A DNA stretch of 64,000 nt from Impatiens glandulifera (GCF_907164915.1 NC_061869.1:15663125-15727124), one strand, 5' to 3'; positions 36,492 to 50,600 are shown, counted from the stretch's first letter. Translations and numbers: made by a program. Notes: generated by a model from the letters alone, not told the origin.

Positions 36492-38360
36492 CTGAAAGAG
36501 TACCTACAAATAATGGAACCATTTTCTTTTATATATTTCTATTCCCAACAGGAATAAAACAAGAACTAAATGATTCTCCTCTCATCCCGAGAAGAATAAT
36601 CTGTACAGTTAGCCATAAAAGGCTTAGGAGAACTCATTCACCATAATAACTTCATAGATGCATTTAAGGTTACCAAACAAGCCCTATACTGAAATGGGTT
36701 CTTTTCCAGCTTCAACTAAATCCATGTCTGCAGCATCAATGTGGAACTCAAAACCCTGACATAAACCTAAATGCCAACAAGACAATCCTGTTTCTAGATA
36801 TGCATCTCCCAGTTTGGCAAAAACTATAAAAATGGCAGGGGTTTATCTGTGACTTCTGTCCTTTGTTATTTTAAAATCAAGAGGATTTTTCTAAGGCTAT
36901 GTATGGATGATGAAATTGGAATTAGAATTTCATTTTTATGTTTATAAGAATTGGCATTGAATTGCAATTCCTATGTTTGAACAAATCTTTGATTTGATTT
37001 TCTTCTTCTATTTTAAAAGCCTGTAAGCATCGAACAACATATAAGCTTACCCATTTTCACTTAATTACCAGAACTAAGAATCACCTTAGCTTGAATAGTT
37101 AAGGAGTAGACTATAACAAACACAGGCAGGGCATTATATGAGGAAAAAGTTTCTATTGTCTTTCATCTTTCAACACAATTCTAATAATTCAAATTATGAA
37201 TCCAACTCAAAAGGAACAATTGCAGACCTATTCTACTACATGCAAATTGGAATTTACTTGACAGGTCTACATGGTGACTAGTTTAATGTTATCCTTGGAA
37301 AAATGCTATGGACCCCTTGTATATCTTGACTTGAATCTAGCTCCTTCTCTCGTAACCTATTTCATACTGGTTATGACCGGTTTATTCAGAATGTGTTTCT
37401 CTTTTTGCAGCATAGTAAAGAGACTCTAAGAAAAAGCTACTTAACCATTTTTATATATCACACATTTTCCATAGATTTGAAAGAAAACGTTGAGTGCATG
37501 TATCAAGTTTGAAATGCCACTTCTACAGTTTTTTCCTTATAACTAGAGTATCCATAGATTTTTTTCGCACATCTCAACTAATCTTTGAAGGGAGGCTAGC
37601 ACACAACCCATCACCATAACCTCTCAGTTCAATCTGGTGCTTTCAATCAGAATAGTAAGCCCTTAGTCCAAACCTATTGCCACTTCTATACATAGAAGTT
37701 GCGAAAGACAATTCACGGAAACCCCACCAACCCTGTTCCCTTTCCCCCACTATCTCGACCGAAAATAAGGAAACAAAGGGGATTGATGTTATTCAGTTTG
37801 ATAAGCACTAATCTATTCACAAAATTGGGAAAGTCAATCAAATAGATTATATCAAAGATCAAAACAATTTTAAGTTCCTAATACATCAAGATGACCAGCA
37901 GCACCCATAACTGGACTTATTAGTACTAAAGACAAACCATTTCTCCATTCTTTTTGTTTCATAACATTCAAGTACCAAACTCCTGAAATCATGTAAAATA
38001 GGAATCTACTGTAGAAATTTAAACCTTATCAAACTCCAGGGATTGAATTCTATCCTGAGAAGTATTATAAAGAAATCATATAATATTCAATGTCAAGATT
38101 AAATAACGTTTATAAGCTCCTCATTCAAAAGTATTATCAATTTGTACACACTATCGGAACTCTTCATCTTGAAATTCAACATCAAGAATGATACTGCGCT
38201 GTAATTCACTCATGAAAATTTGCTAAAGAACTTGATTATTGTTTCTTGCCTAAATTCGTCAACGGACGGCAACTCTCAATCATTATAGAATCAAGACAAA
38301 TATATGAACATGCTATCATGAATGCAATCAAGATTGATAGAGGAGAAGGAGAGAGAATAC
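36492..38360 (-). other. Probable 5'UTR intron of the FLX-like gene
   Basis: A donor-like site (AATCTTCAAG then GTATTC on the minus strand) at about 38360 and an acceptor-like CTTTCAG at about 36492, just before the ATG, would join a leader exon at about 38361-38490 to exon 1. The leader is pyrimidine/purine-mixed, less AT-rich than the flanks, and lacks a long ORF. This is inferred from splice signals only. No other gene seen in the interval. Confidence 0.5.
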
Positions 38361-38493
38361 CTTGAAGATTGCGAGACCGGAAAGATTTAGCGATCGCCGG
38401 CGGCAAAGTGAAACGTCTCTTTCGTTGATGTTGAATCATCCAAAAACAACAACGGATTCTTACGTGGGCCGAAATTTTTTCAGTCCAGGACAT

Positions 38494-41400
38494 ATTTTGG
38501 GCTGAATAACTCGAGTTTATTTGGGATGAATAACATATCTCTAGTCCAGAAACGTAATTTTGTTTATTTGGGCCTTTAACATATCTTCAGGAATTAAATT
38601 TGTTTTTATGCTCAATAAGATTTTTTTTAGGTTAGAATGCGGATTTTGAGTGTATTGAGGGGAAGGTGTTCAATATTTCACATAAATCGAATATTCGATC
38701 GAAGTTTATTTTCGATTTTTAAATCGAATTTTAAACCAATTCAAATTTAAATATGGTTTTTAACTGAAAAACGAATTATTTTTTATTATTTGTTTTAATT
38801 ACATATTTGATTATATATCATATAATTTATTACATAAAATTAAATAACTATATATTAAATTAAATTTACGTGGATCGCTACTAGATTCAATAATCACTCT
38901 TTCACAATTTAATTGGCAATAAAATAAAATAAAAAATTGATTTTTTTTGAATTGAAAATCATATTCAAATTCGATTCGCTTTCGAATTGGCTAAACAAAA
39001 TAAAATTCGTAGAACTCGAACCGAAAAATTTAAATAACCCAAAAACTAAACCGATGAACATCCAAAATTAGAAATCATTTTTGTCACTTGAGCTATTAGT
39101 GAATTTTTATGTTCAACAATAACTAAGACGTATGTCTCTAACCATAGTTGTGTGATGTGTATCATTCATAATGCTATTATTATGATGTTTTTTGAGATTT
39201 ATTTCGGAAAGTTGGTAGAATCCGTCGATGAGTTAAATCGTTTTTTCGAAAACTTATGAGCTTAATAACATATTGAGTAACGTTTTTAATTTTTAGTTTT
39301 AATTTTTAATTTTTAATCTTTAATTTTTATTTATTCTTTAAACATATTATTTTTGATTTGTTCAAACGATTTTTATCAATTTTAATATACATAAAAAAAA
39401 ATAAAAAATGAAAATGCTTAAAGTTGAATAAAAGTTTAAGTATTTTAATTTTTAAAAATAAATAAGACATCTTAGTTAGGGCCGGATGTTCCAATGTGTT
39501 TAGGTATTTTGCAACAATATTTTAAATTTTTTAATTATAATTTGTAGAGTAGATTTTCCAAGTAAATTTAACATTTATTTGCGACAAATTTAAACACTTT
39601 TTAACTATAACATTTTGAAAGAAAAAAATAAAAAAAATATCCAATACCTCGTTAAAATCAACCGAAGCCGGCTGGGCTTCGCTTAAAATCACTTAAAATA
39701 CCCAATAGCTAAATTTGTAGACTAGTTTGAAGAAATAGGATAAACCCCTAATAATTTTTTTATTTCACTTGTATTCTCAAGCTTCTCTCTAACTTATAAC
39801 TATCTATTTTTAATTTGACTGGTTACTTAATTGAATTGGATCAAATTATTGCTCATGATATTATAGTAAGGTCCGTGAAGAAAAAGATCCATCCGAAAAA
39901 TAACTTAAGAAATGACTTTTAGTTCCTCAAATCCACAAGCAAGTCCTAACTCTAACTCTAGCCCTAGCCATAACATAAATCCGATGCAAATCCCTTCGAC
40001 TACTATAGTTTTGATTCTGATTTCAACAAATCCTGTCGAGATTCTAGTTTAGACACTGACTTCGATAGTAATCATCTATCAACGAATTAGAAGAATACAA
40101 CAATGATTCACGGTCATTCATTCATCATATCATTTTCGACTCAACATTACAATGGAGATTCTAAGAGGAATGTACTTTGGATGGATTGGATGGATCCTAA
40201 GTGTCCAATTTGCCATGTAAGCCAAGATTAAGATGGATTCTTCATCGATGGCTCGTATCCACAATCAAAGGAGATCAATAAAGAATTGTGGATGCATTTG
40301 TACGAGCATGTAATGATACGATTAACCAAAGATTACGAAGGCAACAATGTACCGCGAATATATAGTCTACAAAAGGATATTAGTTTCGTGCAACAAATGA
40401 ACTTATCGATTTAACGATGTTTCTATAAATTATTTTATTATGAATCTTATATAATATAAAAACTGCATACTTTTATGATCCTATAAAAAAAACACTTTTA
40501 TACTATTAATCAATTATGGATTTCAACTCATTCTAATTAAAAAAAATGTTTTCACAATTGGTGTCAATATGATACAATTTTGAACATCCTTATCTAACAT
40601 GTTCCTTGGTTCCTGACATTCCGTCTTCTAACTTAGCGGTAACAAGAGGTGAATATTCTCAATCTTCCTAAGGTTTTGAGTTCGAGCCCGTTAAACGGTA
40701 AGTTTTGCGTCTAATTTAATGAATAAATGTGTTTGCGGGCTATATGCTTAATCTGCAGGGATTAGTCGCACTCCAAAGAAAAAACGGAACCCAACGTTTT
40801 TAAGTTCATTAAAAAAGTAGATTGAATCATATGAATCGAAAATGGACAACCAACTAAAAAAACATACTCAGAAAAGTAAACATACCGAATTCGTGGATTC
40901 TTTGAGATCTAAGCGTTGTATATTCTTAATTGGTTGGATGTTTCATTTTACTTCATTTTGAAATTCACATATACAAATTATATAATAACTTATGTATTTT
41001 ATATTATGAATGAATTAATGAAAAGTCATTTAGATATTTTAGCATTTTTGAGTCATTCCCAATCTTCATCAGAAATTAAGTTATACGAACTGTGTGTGTG
41101 TGAGAGATAGATAAGAGTCAAAATTGATTCGAAATACAAACAGCAAAAGGACAAAAAAAAGGCTAGGCTAGGAAAGATCCACAAACAGAGGCTTTTTAAC
41201 CTCTTCGGCCGCACAATACGGATTTGAACTTTGAAGTCTTCCCATTCAGAAATCGAGAAACTACAGCAAACACATGATCATACTACCAATGATTTTTACA
41301 TGCTATTAATTTATTCTATATTTTAAATGTTACATTTTCACTACTTAATCATATATAATTAAGCTCTTTAATAGGTTATTCAATATTCTTTCTCCTAAAC

Positions 41401-41810
41401 ATTCATTCCTTAAGTTAAGTCGATTTTCTAAATCATCAACATGGGAAGATGGTTAAATGTTTATGTTTGTTTGTCAATTTTAATGGCAATATATTAGGCT
41501 TAACAAGCTTATAGGAAAAAAATGTAAGGAAACATTTAAAATGGAATGAAAATTTGATAATATGCTTCTCCTTCTAGTTAAATTAGAACTCTCACATTTC
41601 ATGTGACTTTATCTAGTTCTTTGTGCTCATTCATATATTTTTTAAATCTAATCTATTATGGTAGTAGATTCAAGTGGTAAATATCTTACTTAAAGGGACT
41701 AATGATTTTAAGTTCGATTACTATTTAAAAATCTTAAGTAATTTTAAGTTGAAGTGAGGACGATAACTAAATGATTTAACAATGTGTGTATTTTATTTGG
41801 GTCTTAGATA
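38494..41810. other. Intergenic region, decayed repeats
   Basis: No intact gene. Near 40130-40410 short stretches on the plus strand (for example FIDGSYPQSKEINKELWMHL, broken by stops) faintly resemble copia gag. At 41668-41735, CAAGTGGTAAATATCTTACT followed by AAGTTCGATTAC resembles a tRNA-derived SINE head. Both are weak. Confidence 0.35.
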
Positions 41811-43586
41811 TGTTGGAATTGTAGAACAATTAATGGAAACTTTTACTTGTAAGTATTTTAGACATCTCAAGTGACGACTTAAGTGAACGTACATTTTTTG
41901 AATGAATCACTATAAATCTGTGTCTTCTTGTGTTCTTATTTTCTTACATTTTTATAAATTGTTTCAAGCATGTCATATTTGGGAGATCTAAATCCTAACA
42001 ACTGGTATTAGAGTTGATAGGCTAGATCAGAACATTTGAAATGATGGGAAGACGAGAACATTATAAGACATGACATTGGAAGATTCAGTAGAACAGATTA
42101 TACGTTCTGGAGAATGCAGATTGAATATTACCTCTACAATTTCAATTTGATTTCTGTTACGCAGCTTGATGACGAAGGTCATAGTTTTGGTTGAGGAAAC
42201 GGTGCGCGAAAAGTGACTAAAGGAGCAATAATTGTTATTCGATGTCAAAATCTGGAACGTTACACATGACTTCAACATGTAAAGACACAGTTGCTGCTGA
42301 TGTTGTTGATAACTCGAAGAATAGTGAATTATGACATTATAATTTAGGACATATAAGCAAAAAATAGATGAAAATCATTTTGAAAAATTGTTAGATTCTA
42401 GAACTAAAGTCTATTGAGCATCAATTATGAAAAAAATGTATTATTAGAAAATAAAACGTGTAAGTTTTATAAAAATTGGGAAAAAAATCAAGAAAGAAAG
42501 ACTTGAGTTGGTACACACTAATTTTTGGGGACTTGCACATGTTTCTTCTATTGACAGATCATAGTATTATGTGACGTTTATAGATGATTTGACAAGAAAA
42601 ATATGAGTTTACTTTATGAACCAAAAGTTTGAAGTATTTGTTATTTTCAAGAAGTATAAGACTTTGGTTGAAAATGAAACAAATTAAAAAGTTAAGTGAT
42701 TGAGATCCGACAACAGAGACAAATACATAAATTTATATTTCAGAGAGTATTATGATGTGAATGTGATCTTATATGGCGAAGATTGTTTCCTGAACGTCTC
42801 AAGAGAACGAAGTAGATGAACAAATGAATCGAACGTTGAACTATCGTGCTAGAAACATGAGATTGCATGCTGGGCTGCCTAAAACCTTATATGCAGAAAC
42901 TACCAACATTGCTGCCTATTTGATAAACAAAGGACCCTATGTACCTATTGAATTCTAAATTCCATAAGAATTTTAGAGCAATAAAAATGTAAACCTTTAT
43001 TATTTTAAAGTATTTGGTTGTTTATCATATGTGTATATTAATTAATGTGATAGAAATAAGCTTGACCCAAAATCTAATTAGTGTTTTTTCATTGGTTATG
43101 GTGATATATAATTTGATTATCGTTTTTGGTATAATCAAAATCAGAAGATCATTCGTAGCAGACATGTCATCTTCAATTAATATATTCTTTATAAAGATTG
43201 TGTTGGGAAGACATCACAAAACCAAATTGAAAGAACAAAACCAAATTGAAAGAGACTGGTATGGTCGATTTGAGAGATTTTTTAGTTGAACTTATATTGA
43301 CTGTCGAAGAAGACCAATTAGTTGTTGAAGAAGAAATTGTTGAGAACGTGTCCCTAGAGGCAAATCAACAAACACCGGTAATACAGTTGAGAAGATCGTC
43401 AAGAAATAAAAAACTAGTCGAGAGGTGATCCCCATCTCTGAACTATATTAGTGTGAGAAAAAATTTTGTATTCCTTTTTTTTTTATAGTGAAAACAGGTG
43501 GTGGTTGAAGTGGACATATCTCTTTTGAGTGAATCACTTTAAATATGTGTCATCTTGTGTTCTTATTTTTTAGTTTTATAGATCGT
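41811..43586 (+). pseudogene. Decayed Tnt1-like copia element with short 5' LTR
   Basis: The 5' LTR is 41811-42000 (TGTTGGAATT...CCTAACA), followed by a primer-binding-like TGGTATTAGAG from 42003. Then come broken gag, a GAG-pre-integrase remnant (LGHISKK, about 42347) and integrase pieces with many stops: RLELVHTNFWGLAHVSSID (about 42506), LRSDNRDKYI, MRLHAGLPKTLYAETTNIAA (about 42850), then KIIRSRHVIF-like near 43140. The strings match the Tnt1 family of copia elements. RT and RNase H are missing. A stretch at about 43525-43586 repeats part of the 5' LTR (GAATCACT...TGTGTTCTTATTTT), so a truncated 3' LTR ends there. Confidence 0.8.
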
Positions 43587-43591
43587 TTCAA

Positions 43592-44553
43592 TGTGACGCG
43601 TAGTTAGACGAGGATGTCTAACTCTATTAGACTTGGTCTAATGTGATACGCAGTTAGACAAGGACGTCTAACTCCTTTAGACTTGGTCTAATGGAGCACG
43701 TCTAATGCCTTGTTTCAGCAGCCGTTTGAAGTTAATATATGTTTAACCACGATCAACTAGCTGTCTGCTACTCCTGCTCCACTCACTTCTGTGCAGTCTG
43801 ACAAGCTAGCTAATTATATCAAATGAACGAATGCCACTTATGAAAATGTCCTTCCAACGATTTATCTAGTACAAGACAATTTCTGAAGGATATTCGGTGC
43901 ACTACCAGTTCGGTACGGCCACGATCCATTTGCTTAGAGTCTGCTGATTTATGATATTATGGGAGGCTTTCCAATGGACACTTGCCACGTGTCCATGAAG
44001 AAAATTCGACCGTTGGTTTCCTTCTACTACAAATAGATGCTCAAGGACAACAGACGTATCACTGGTTACTAACTTGAACATTTTGCTTACTTATTCACTC
44101 TTGCACTTACTAATTTCTTACATTCTTCAAGTTCAAGAGAGAAAGAATCAATTATTGTCTAGCTGTGAGAATATTATAAGTTGAAAAGAGGTTGTTCTGT
44201 TCAACAGAGGTTGTTCTGTTTAATAGAGAGTTAACTAGTTCAGTAAGCTGTATTTGATTCAAAGTATTTAGTGGATATCCTTCCGGTTGTGAAAAGAGTG
44301 ACGTAGAAGGGTTTTCTCTAAACATCCATAAACAACTCTCTATGTTCTTTATTTTTTGTCATTCATCTTCTATCGGTTCAAAGCTTCAAATCCAACGAAC
44401 ACTTCCGCACTTGAAACCGTTTCAAGAGTTCAAAGGATTTGTGAAGAATAGAAACATATATTAATCCCTCACATGGTTATTATCTAATCGTTTATCATAA
44501 ATTGTTATCAATAGTCAGACCCTAGTCTCTATTGTTAGCACCGATCCTAACAC
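43592..44553 (+). mobile_element. Sirevirus-type LTR fragment
   Basis: Ends GATCCTAACA at 44553. Its last 250 bp (ACACTTCCGCACTTGAAAC, GGATTTGTGAAGAATAGAAA) match the solo LTR at 22232-23704 read on its minus strand. A GTGACGTAGAAGGGTTTTCTC-like phrase also occurs in the 3' LTR near 9857. The start is unclear: no TGTTAG, and no matching 5-bp duplication on both sides, so it is probably 5'-truncated or rearranged. It carries a short array of TTAGACG/CGTCTAA motifs near 43600-43710. Confidence 0.7.
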
Positions 44554-46352
44554 ATCGCATATCGTTTATTAAGTGCTCAATTTCTGACTTCTGCAAGACC
44601 AGGTAATGGTAAGGGTGTAAGCACACAACTTCAGTGCCTTCCTTTAGTGAGATATGATGATCATGCTCTCTTGTTGATGGTAAACCCTCTAGTTGCTAGA
44701 ATAGGGTGCAAATCATCGAGTAGCCCTTTAAAATCTTCAAAAACCTCTTCTAGGGACCTTTTGATAAGTGCAAAGAATTGGAATTCATGCTATGTTTTTG
44801 CTTGTACCATGGAAGCCATGATGCCCTTCCTTAACAATTTCTCCAACTAGTGACCCTGTATAAGGTTAATTTGTGTCTAGGGTATCTCTTGTAAGGTAAT
44901 GGTCGTACCCTCCTTTTCAAAATCTAATGTTTTTGAAATTCCAGGCTAAAGTTCCTAAAGTGATTAACCACTCTATGCCCAACGCCATATCATAACCTGT
45001 CATGGTAAGAACTTTCATATCCGCTTGATAATCCTTACCTTCCATGGACAATTTTAGGTTTTTACAAATGTTAGAACAAAACATGGTTGAACCGTATGAT
45101 AATTTTACCGATAACACTTGGGTTGTCATGGCCCCGTGGCCTATATTCCTTATAATCCTATGTTAATGAAGTTATGTGTGCTGCCTTTTTCGATAAGGAT
45201 CACTATCGGCATACTCCCAATTTTGCCCCGAATCTGGAGAGCTTAGAAATTCTTGGAACCAGTTAAGGGATGCGGGGAAATAACAGGCTCCTCCACTAGG
45301 CTGGGCTGCAACAATGAAGGATCGTCAACAACCGCTTTTTGAATCAATTCCCGCACATCTGATAAGGCTTCTTGGTCATTAGCTGAGATCATGAATAATT
45401 TTTCTTTGCACTTGTGGTTTGGTTACCATTTATAATCACATTTGTAACAAAGACCTTTCCTCTTTTTCTCATCAAATACAACATGATCTAATTGTTTTAT
45501 CGAGCCCTAATTCATGCTAGAAAAAGATGCATGATGAATGCCTAAAAGGAAGTCCGGTTGGTACTTGGTCCGACTGGCTTGGGCAATAAAGGGGCGACTT
45601 TACTATACAAGTGCCCTCTGCTCCACAAGGACATGTATATTGATTCCTGGGCTTTGGCCATCGACATGGACTCATTCAAAACTTCGGGATTTCTGAGTTT
45701 GATAGCATATGAAATCTCCTCGTTCAGACTTGCTATGTAACATTTTATCACGTACTCCCCGGGAAGGTTAAGCAATTTCTAGGAAATATTTATATATTGC
45801 TAATTATAATACATGACTGATTCCTCATCATATCGCATGTGCATAAACTGTTTCATGGGAGTATCATACATAGAGGGACCGAAATGCGCTAAGAGGTCCC
45901 TCTTGAACACTTCCCACATCAAGATTTCCCGATGATTGCATTGTTGCAAGTATAAACTATACCACATTTTGGCGTTTTCCGTAAAGTGGATGGGAGCAAT
46001 GTCTGTCTTGGCTTCATCCTCCGTCCTATAACCCAGAAAAGTTGTTATGCGGATATGAGTCAGCCCTCCACTTCGGTTCCATCAAATCGAGGGATGTCGA
46101 CCTTGGTGAGCAGGGTTGGAGGAATATTCTAGATGTTTCTATCGCATAGAGTGTTTTGACGACCATTACCCTCGTGCTCCCTAGGGAGATTTTCTTGGCC
46201 AAGAATACAAACTTGTTCTTCAGTGGCCATCATACAAGTTTCAATAGTGTCGAACCTACGATTCTAGTGTTCACATTGAGAAAGGAGGCAATTAAGGTTT
46301 CGATGGAAGCACACATGGAATCTATCTCTAACCGTTGTCGAGTTTCCACCAT
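44554..46352 (-). pseudogene. Decayed Ty3/gypsy gag-protease with start of RT
   Basis: Read on the minus strand: a start like MVETRQRLEID at 46352, then a gag core (FDGTEVEGWL; YRTEDEAKTDIAPIHFTENAK; IASLNEEISYAIKLRNPEVL at 45542-45775), a zinc knuckle (CYKCDYKW, one stop, then NHKCKEK, about 45405-45455), and an aspartic-protease-like domain at 44917-45129 (YDMALGIEWLITLG). It ends with the lead-in to RT (VCLHPYHYLVLQKSEIEHLI, about 44565-44625), cut off at the LTR fragment ending 44553. Several stops and frame changes make it dead. It is on the strand opposite to its copia neighbour. Confidence 0.85.
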
Positions 46353-46360
46353 GGTAAAAT

Positions 46361-46387
46361 TGTTTGGCTCTTATACCAAGATGTTAT
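46361..46387 (-). other. Gypsy primer-binding site and LTR edge
   Basis: On the minus strand, TTGGTATAAGAGCCAAACA (46361-46379) resembles the initiator-Met tRNA primer site (TGGTATCAGAGC). It follows ATAACA, a plausible LTR end, at 46382-46387. It fits the gag start 10 bp further on. The far edge of this LTR is not found. Confidence 0.6.
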
Positions 46388-47647
46388 ATGTTAGAGTTTG
46401 ATAGAGTACTGATTTATATGATTTTATGGATTTAGGACAACGAAAGTAGAGTTTTCAAGAAGAAGAAGAGATTTGTCAATTGATTAACAACCAATAATTC
46501 AAGGAAGAAGGGGGGTAAATGTACATATCAACCTTAAGTTTTTCCATGTCCATTGATAAAGAGGTTTGGGGATTTTATCTTACCCAAACCCTAATGGTTA
46601 CATAACTTCTATAGCTATCCACGAACCCACTACACATAACTTCCCATACAACATTACTAAGCCTATCGTAAACACAACACACATAATTGCCCATACAACT
46701 ATACTAAGATTGCTGAAATTACTAGCAATAATTTTAGTTACTATAACATGTTATTTTGATATATATTTGTCAAAACTCATATTTGTAATGAAAAACAATA
46801 ACTAAGAGCATCATAAGAGTATCATATGAATTTAAGCATGGATAATAGGGAGAAATGTTTTCATAATCAAATTCTTGTTTTTATAATACTCATTAAAAAA
46901 ACCGTCCAGACTTATATAGGGTTAATACCTTCAAGCGAATCATGTAAAGTTCACACCTTGTTGATCTATGGCTCCAAGAAATTCGTCACGATTATTAGAT
47001 ATATTACTTTTATTATATTAATTAGCTTATAAAGGTATCTTAGTCTATTAGAACTTAAGGGTATTTTAGTCTATTATATTCACTAACTATATAGATTTTG
47101 TCATTACATTCACTTTATTTATACTTACTAATAAGAAACAATAACCTCTCTTTTTATCTTAATATGGTATTAGAGCCTCCATTTATGGAATTTCTTTATT
47201 CAAACCTAAAACTTTCAATCTACAACTTCTGACCTAGATTTAGTGTTGAAGTCTACATCGTCGATGGTATTTTTTGCTTTTGCCTCCTTTTGATTAGTTG
47301 TTGCTCTAGCTCATTTTGTTTGGAGATTTGTATTTGTTTTTCATCGATTCGTGTCACATCGTACCGCATCGTGTGACATTGTGCCATGTCTTGCCATATT
47401 CGTAAGTAAGCTTGAATGGAAATGAAAAGTTTATGGAGTGAGAAGTGTGATTTGATGCGATTGCAGAGAAGGAAGACTAAAACCACAAGAATTATGATGA
47501 AAGCAAAGGAGATTGCGGAAGCCATTAATGATGCATATTTCTTCCCAACTAATGGTTTCATTCCTTTTGTGATCTCTTTATTTGCTTTCGTTAGATAATC
47601 CCTATATTTTAAAGAGATTTTTTAAAAATAAAGGTATATAGTTTCTG
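46388..47647. other. LTR-derived and unassigned sequence
   Basis: Probably starts with the gypsy LTR. At about 47165 a plus-strand TGGTATTAGAGCC follows a LTR-like AT-rich end, hinting at a second, unrelated element whose interior (47180-47640) is unrecognisable. No convincing coding sequence; the ORF at 47253-47561 is not recognised. Confidence 0.35.
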
Positions 47648-50600
47648 TGTTGGGATACAGAAGATGAAGTATCTCTTAATGTAAGAATTGCAGAAACGAA
47701 AGAAAACAACTAAAGAACGAATACACAATATTTATAGTGGTTCGACCAAAACAGGCCTACGTTCACTTTCGAAGCACAAGAGGCTCTCAACTTTATTATT
47801 AAGATTTTTATAGGAGTATTATAATGATTCTCTCATATGAAAGCTCACACACAACTCATAAGGAAACGATGCTCTCAAGACAAAGACTTGACTTTCTAAA
47901 GTATCTAACTGCACCTTTAAATAAGACACAATTAGGTCAATATCAATATCTTTCCAAAACTCTCACAGAGTTTCTAAAATATTCATACCATATTTCCTAA
48001 TTGTATTTCCATAACAAAAAATCTAATTTCCTTTTGTGATAATCTTTTTTCCTAATATCAAGATTATACACCAAAAGATATAGTTTTCTTTTGTTAAATA
48101 TATATTTCCCTTGTACAAAGACGTGTACCATGAATATATCAAATTTGTAATATTGTAAATCCATTCTTAACCCTCCACCTTGATTTACAAGTTATCTCCC
48201 TCTTGTCTTCCATTATCTGCCTTGTCAACAAGCAAAGTCTCATAACTCCCAAATTTAGGCACTGCTAGCATATTAACACTATTGTCACATTCTTGATAAC
48301 AACTTTTTGCTCGATTATGCTCCTCTCGATGTACAATCCCACATCGAACTTTAGCGTGGAAAACTCCTTCAACAAGAGTAAAAACCTTAGTCCGCTTAAA
48401 TCATCCATTGTATCATATATAATGGGTTATACAATGTTTTTGCAAATTATGATTTACAATATAACATATTACATAAACTTTTAAAAACATCAGCATCATC
48501 AAAGATGGTGCATACATGTAAAATGTATCTTCACCAATGGTGCAAATACATAACATTAGATATTTAGGGAGTGAAGAGAAAGTAGTTGAAGAAACATAGA
48601 TTTTCTTCCTAACACCTTCCTTCGTCTTGATTCACCTCCCTCTTTTTGTCTTCTACCTTTCCAAAATTAGATATCTATCGAAAACTGAGGACACCCAAAA
48701 TGAACTTCCATCACCTACTTCCTCAAAATAAGATACTAATTGAAAGCCGATAAGACCCAAGATGAACTTTCATCGTCCACTTCTTCAAAATAATATATCT
48801 ATCAAAACTGAGGAAACCCAAGACAAAAATGCATCATCTACTTCCTCAAAATAAGATATTGATGGAATCCGAGAATACCCAATACAAACTTTCATTGTCT
48901 ATTTTTTCAAAATTAGATATCTGTCGAAAACCGAGGACACCTAGATGAATATTCATCGTCTACTTACTCAAAGTTAAATACCGATCGAAAGTCGAGAAGA
49001 CTCAAGACAAACTTTCATTGTCTACTTCATAATAAATGATTAAGTATCTAAAGACATTTATTTACTCAAGCTCAAGATCTAGAAAAATAATTGACATACA
49101 TCTTGACTTGAACTTTGTACACTCAACCAACTTGAGCCACATACTTCTCCTTGAAAAAATTAACTTGCAATATACTAGATTTTTAATAATGTAAAAAAAA
49201 ACTAGAAATTCAAAAATATCTTTTCAAGATTCACTAACTATCTTCAATTGTTTTCACCATTCTTCATAGTTTCTTCGAAAGAAATAGCGAATATCCTTTC
49301 ATTTGAATTGACCGAGCCTCCCTAATAGCCTCTTTTTCATGACCAGGAATCACATTCAAGGTCTCATTCATCTTATGGTATTAAATGACAATTCAATGAT
49401 CTCATCTATCTTCGAATAACCGAGCCTCTCATCTAGCCCCTTTTTCTTGACTAGAAATATCATTCAAGGTCTCAATCCTCTTCTCAATAAATGACAAATT
49501 AATATCTCATTAATTTTAACTATGATCCACAATGTATGGACAATTAAGATAGAATAAAAGAAGTTCCCAAATCATCACTTTTAAATTGATTGAGCCTCCT
49601 ATATATCCTCATTTTTATAACTAGGAATCTTACTTAAGGTCTTATTCATATTTTCACATTGAAATATAATGTATTGATTTCTTCTTGGTCGTTTAAGAGT
49701 TGTTTCAGGATGTCTCCACCTAAACTTATAATTTTCCTCCAATAATCTTACTCTTCTTGGTCTTTCATTCATATTGAGTGTTAACTAGCAATATATAAAT
49801 CCTTAATCACCTGCCAACTCAATACAATCTTGCAGTTTGACCTGAAGGATTGCCTTGTCAACACGTCGACAATGTTGTCATCGGTAAATGCATTTTTTAT
49901 AAGATTTATTGTGTACCATTATGTTCTTCATCCATGGACAATGATACCTCTTCACCAATGTCATCCTTCTCCCCAACATTAAAAGAAATCTCAATGGTCC
50001 CATGACAATTATTCATTGAGAGTGTGCCTTTTTGATGACATATCTCCATTGAGTTATGATTCCTCTTGAATCACTACTCGTGTCTTCATTGTGTGTGCTC
50101 CAACTTTGTCAAACTTCACATTTCGTCTTAGCATAACATTATCTCCACCTTCTTCTAGCCAAAATCTATCCCTTTTGACATTCTATGAAAATCCAATAAA
50201 GAAAAATTTATTTTCCTTTGGATTCAGTTTCTCCGCATTACCATGAGTTAAGTTCTTATATCAAGAACTCATTTCTTACCCAACTCTTGCAATCCTTTGA
50301 GGTCAAGCCTCAAATTATAGAACCTTGATGTATATTGAGTGACCTCAAAGATAATAACTAAATATACATGTGATTTATCTTATAGAGAATACACATTGTT
50401 TTTATTTACTCATTCCATAACAACTAAAGTACATTGCTCACCAGCAATGGTTCATCTCTTGCCTTTCAAGATAACCTTTTCTAGTATGATTCTTTAGTTC
50501 TATGCAGTCTTTTTTGAAGTGTTATTCCTCTTAACACCTGAAGCATTTCACCTTTTCTTTATATTCAACATAGACTTAAAACTCCGACTACTTTGCCTTC

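Noticed and set aside
38236..38493. 85-aa minus-strand ORF upstream of the FLX-like gene
   Set aside because: Coincides with the probable leader exon and its splice donor; translation shows nothing recognisable.
41668..41735. SINE-like tRNA-derived head
   Set aside because: A and B boxes are only loosely matched and no tail or duplication was found.
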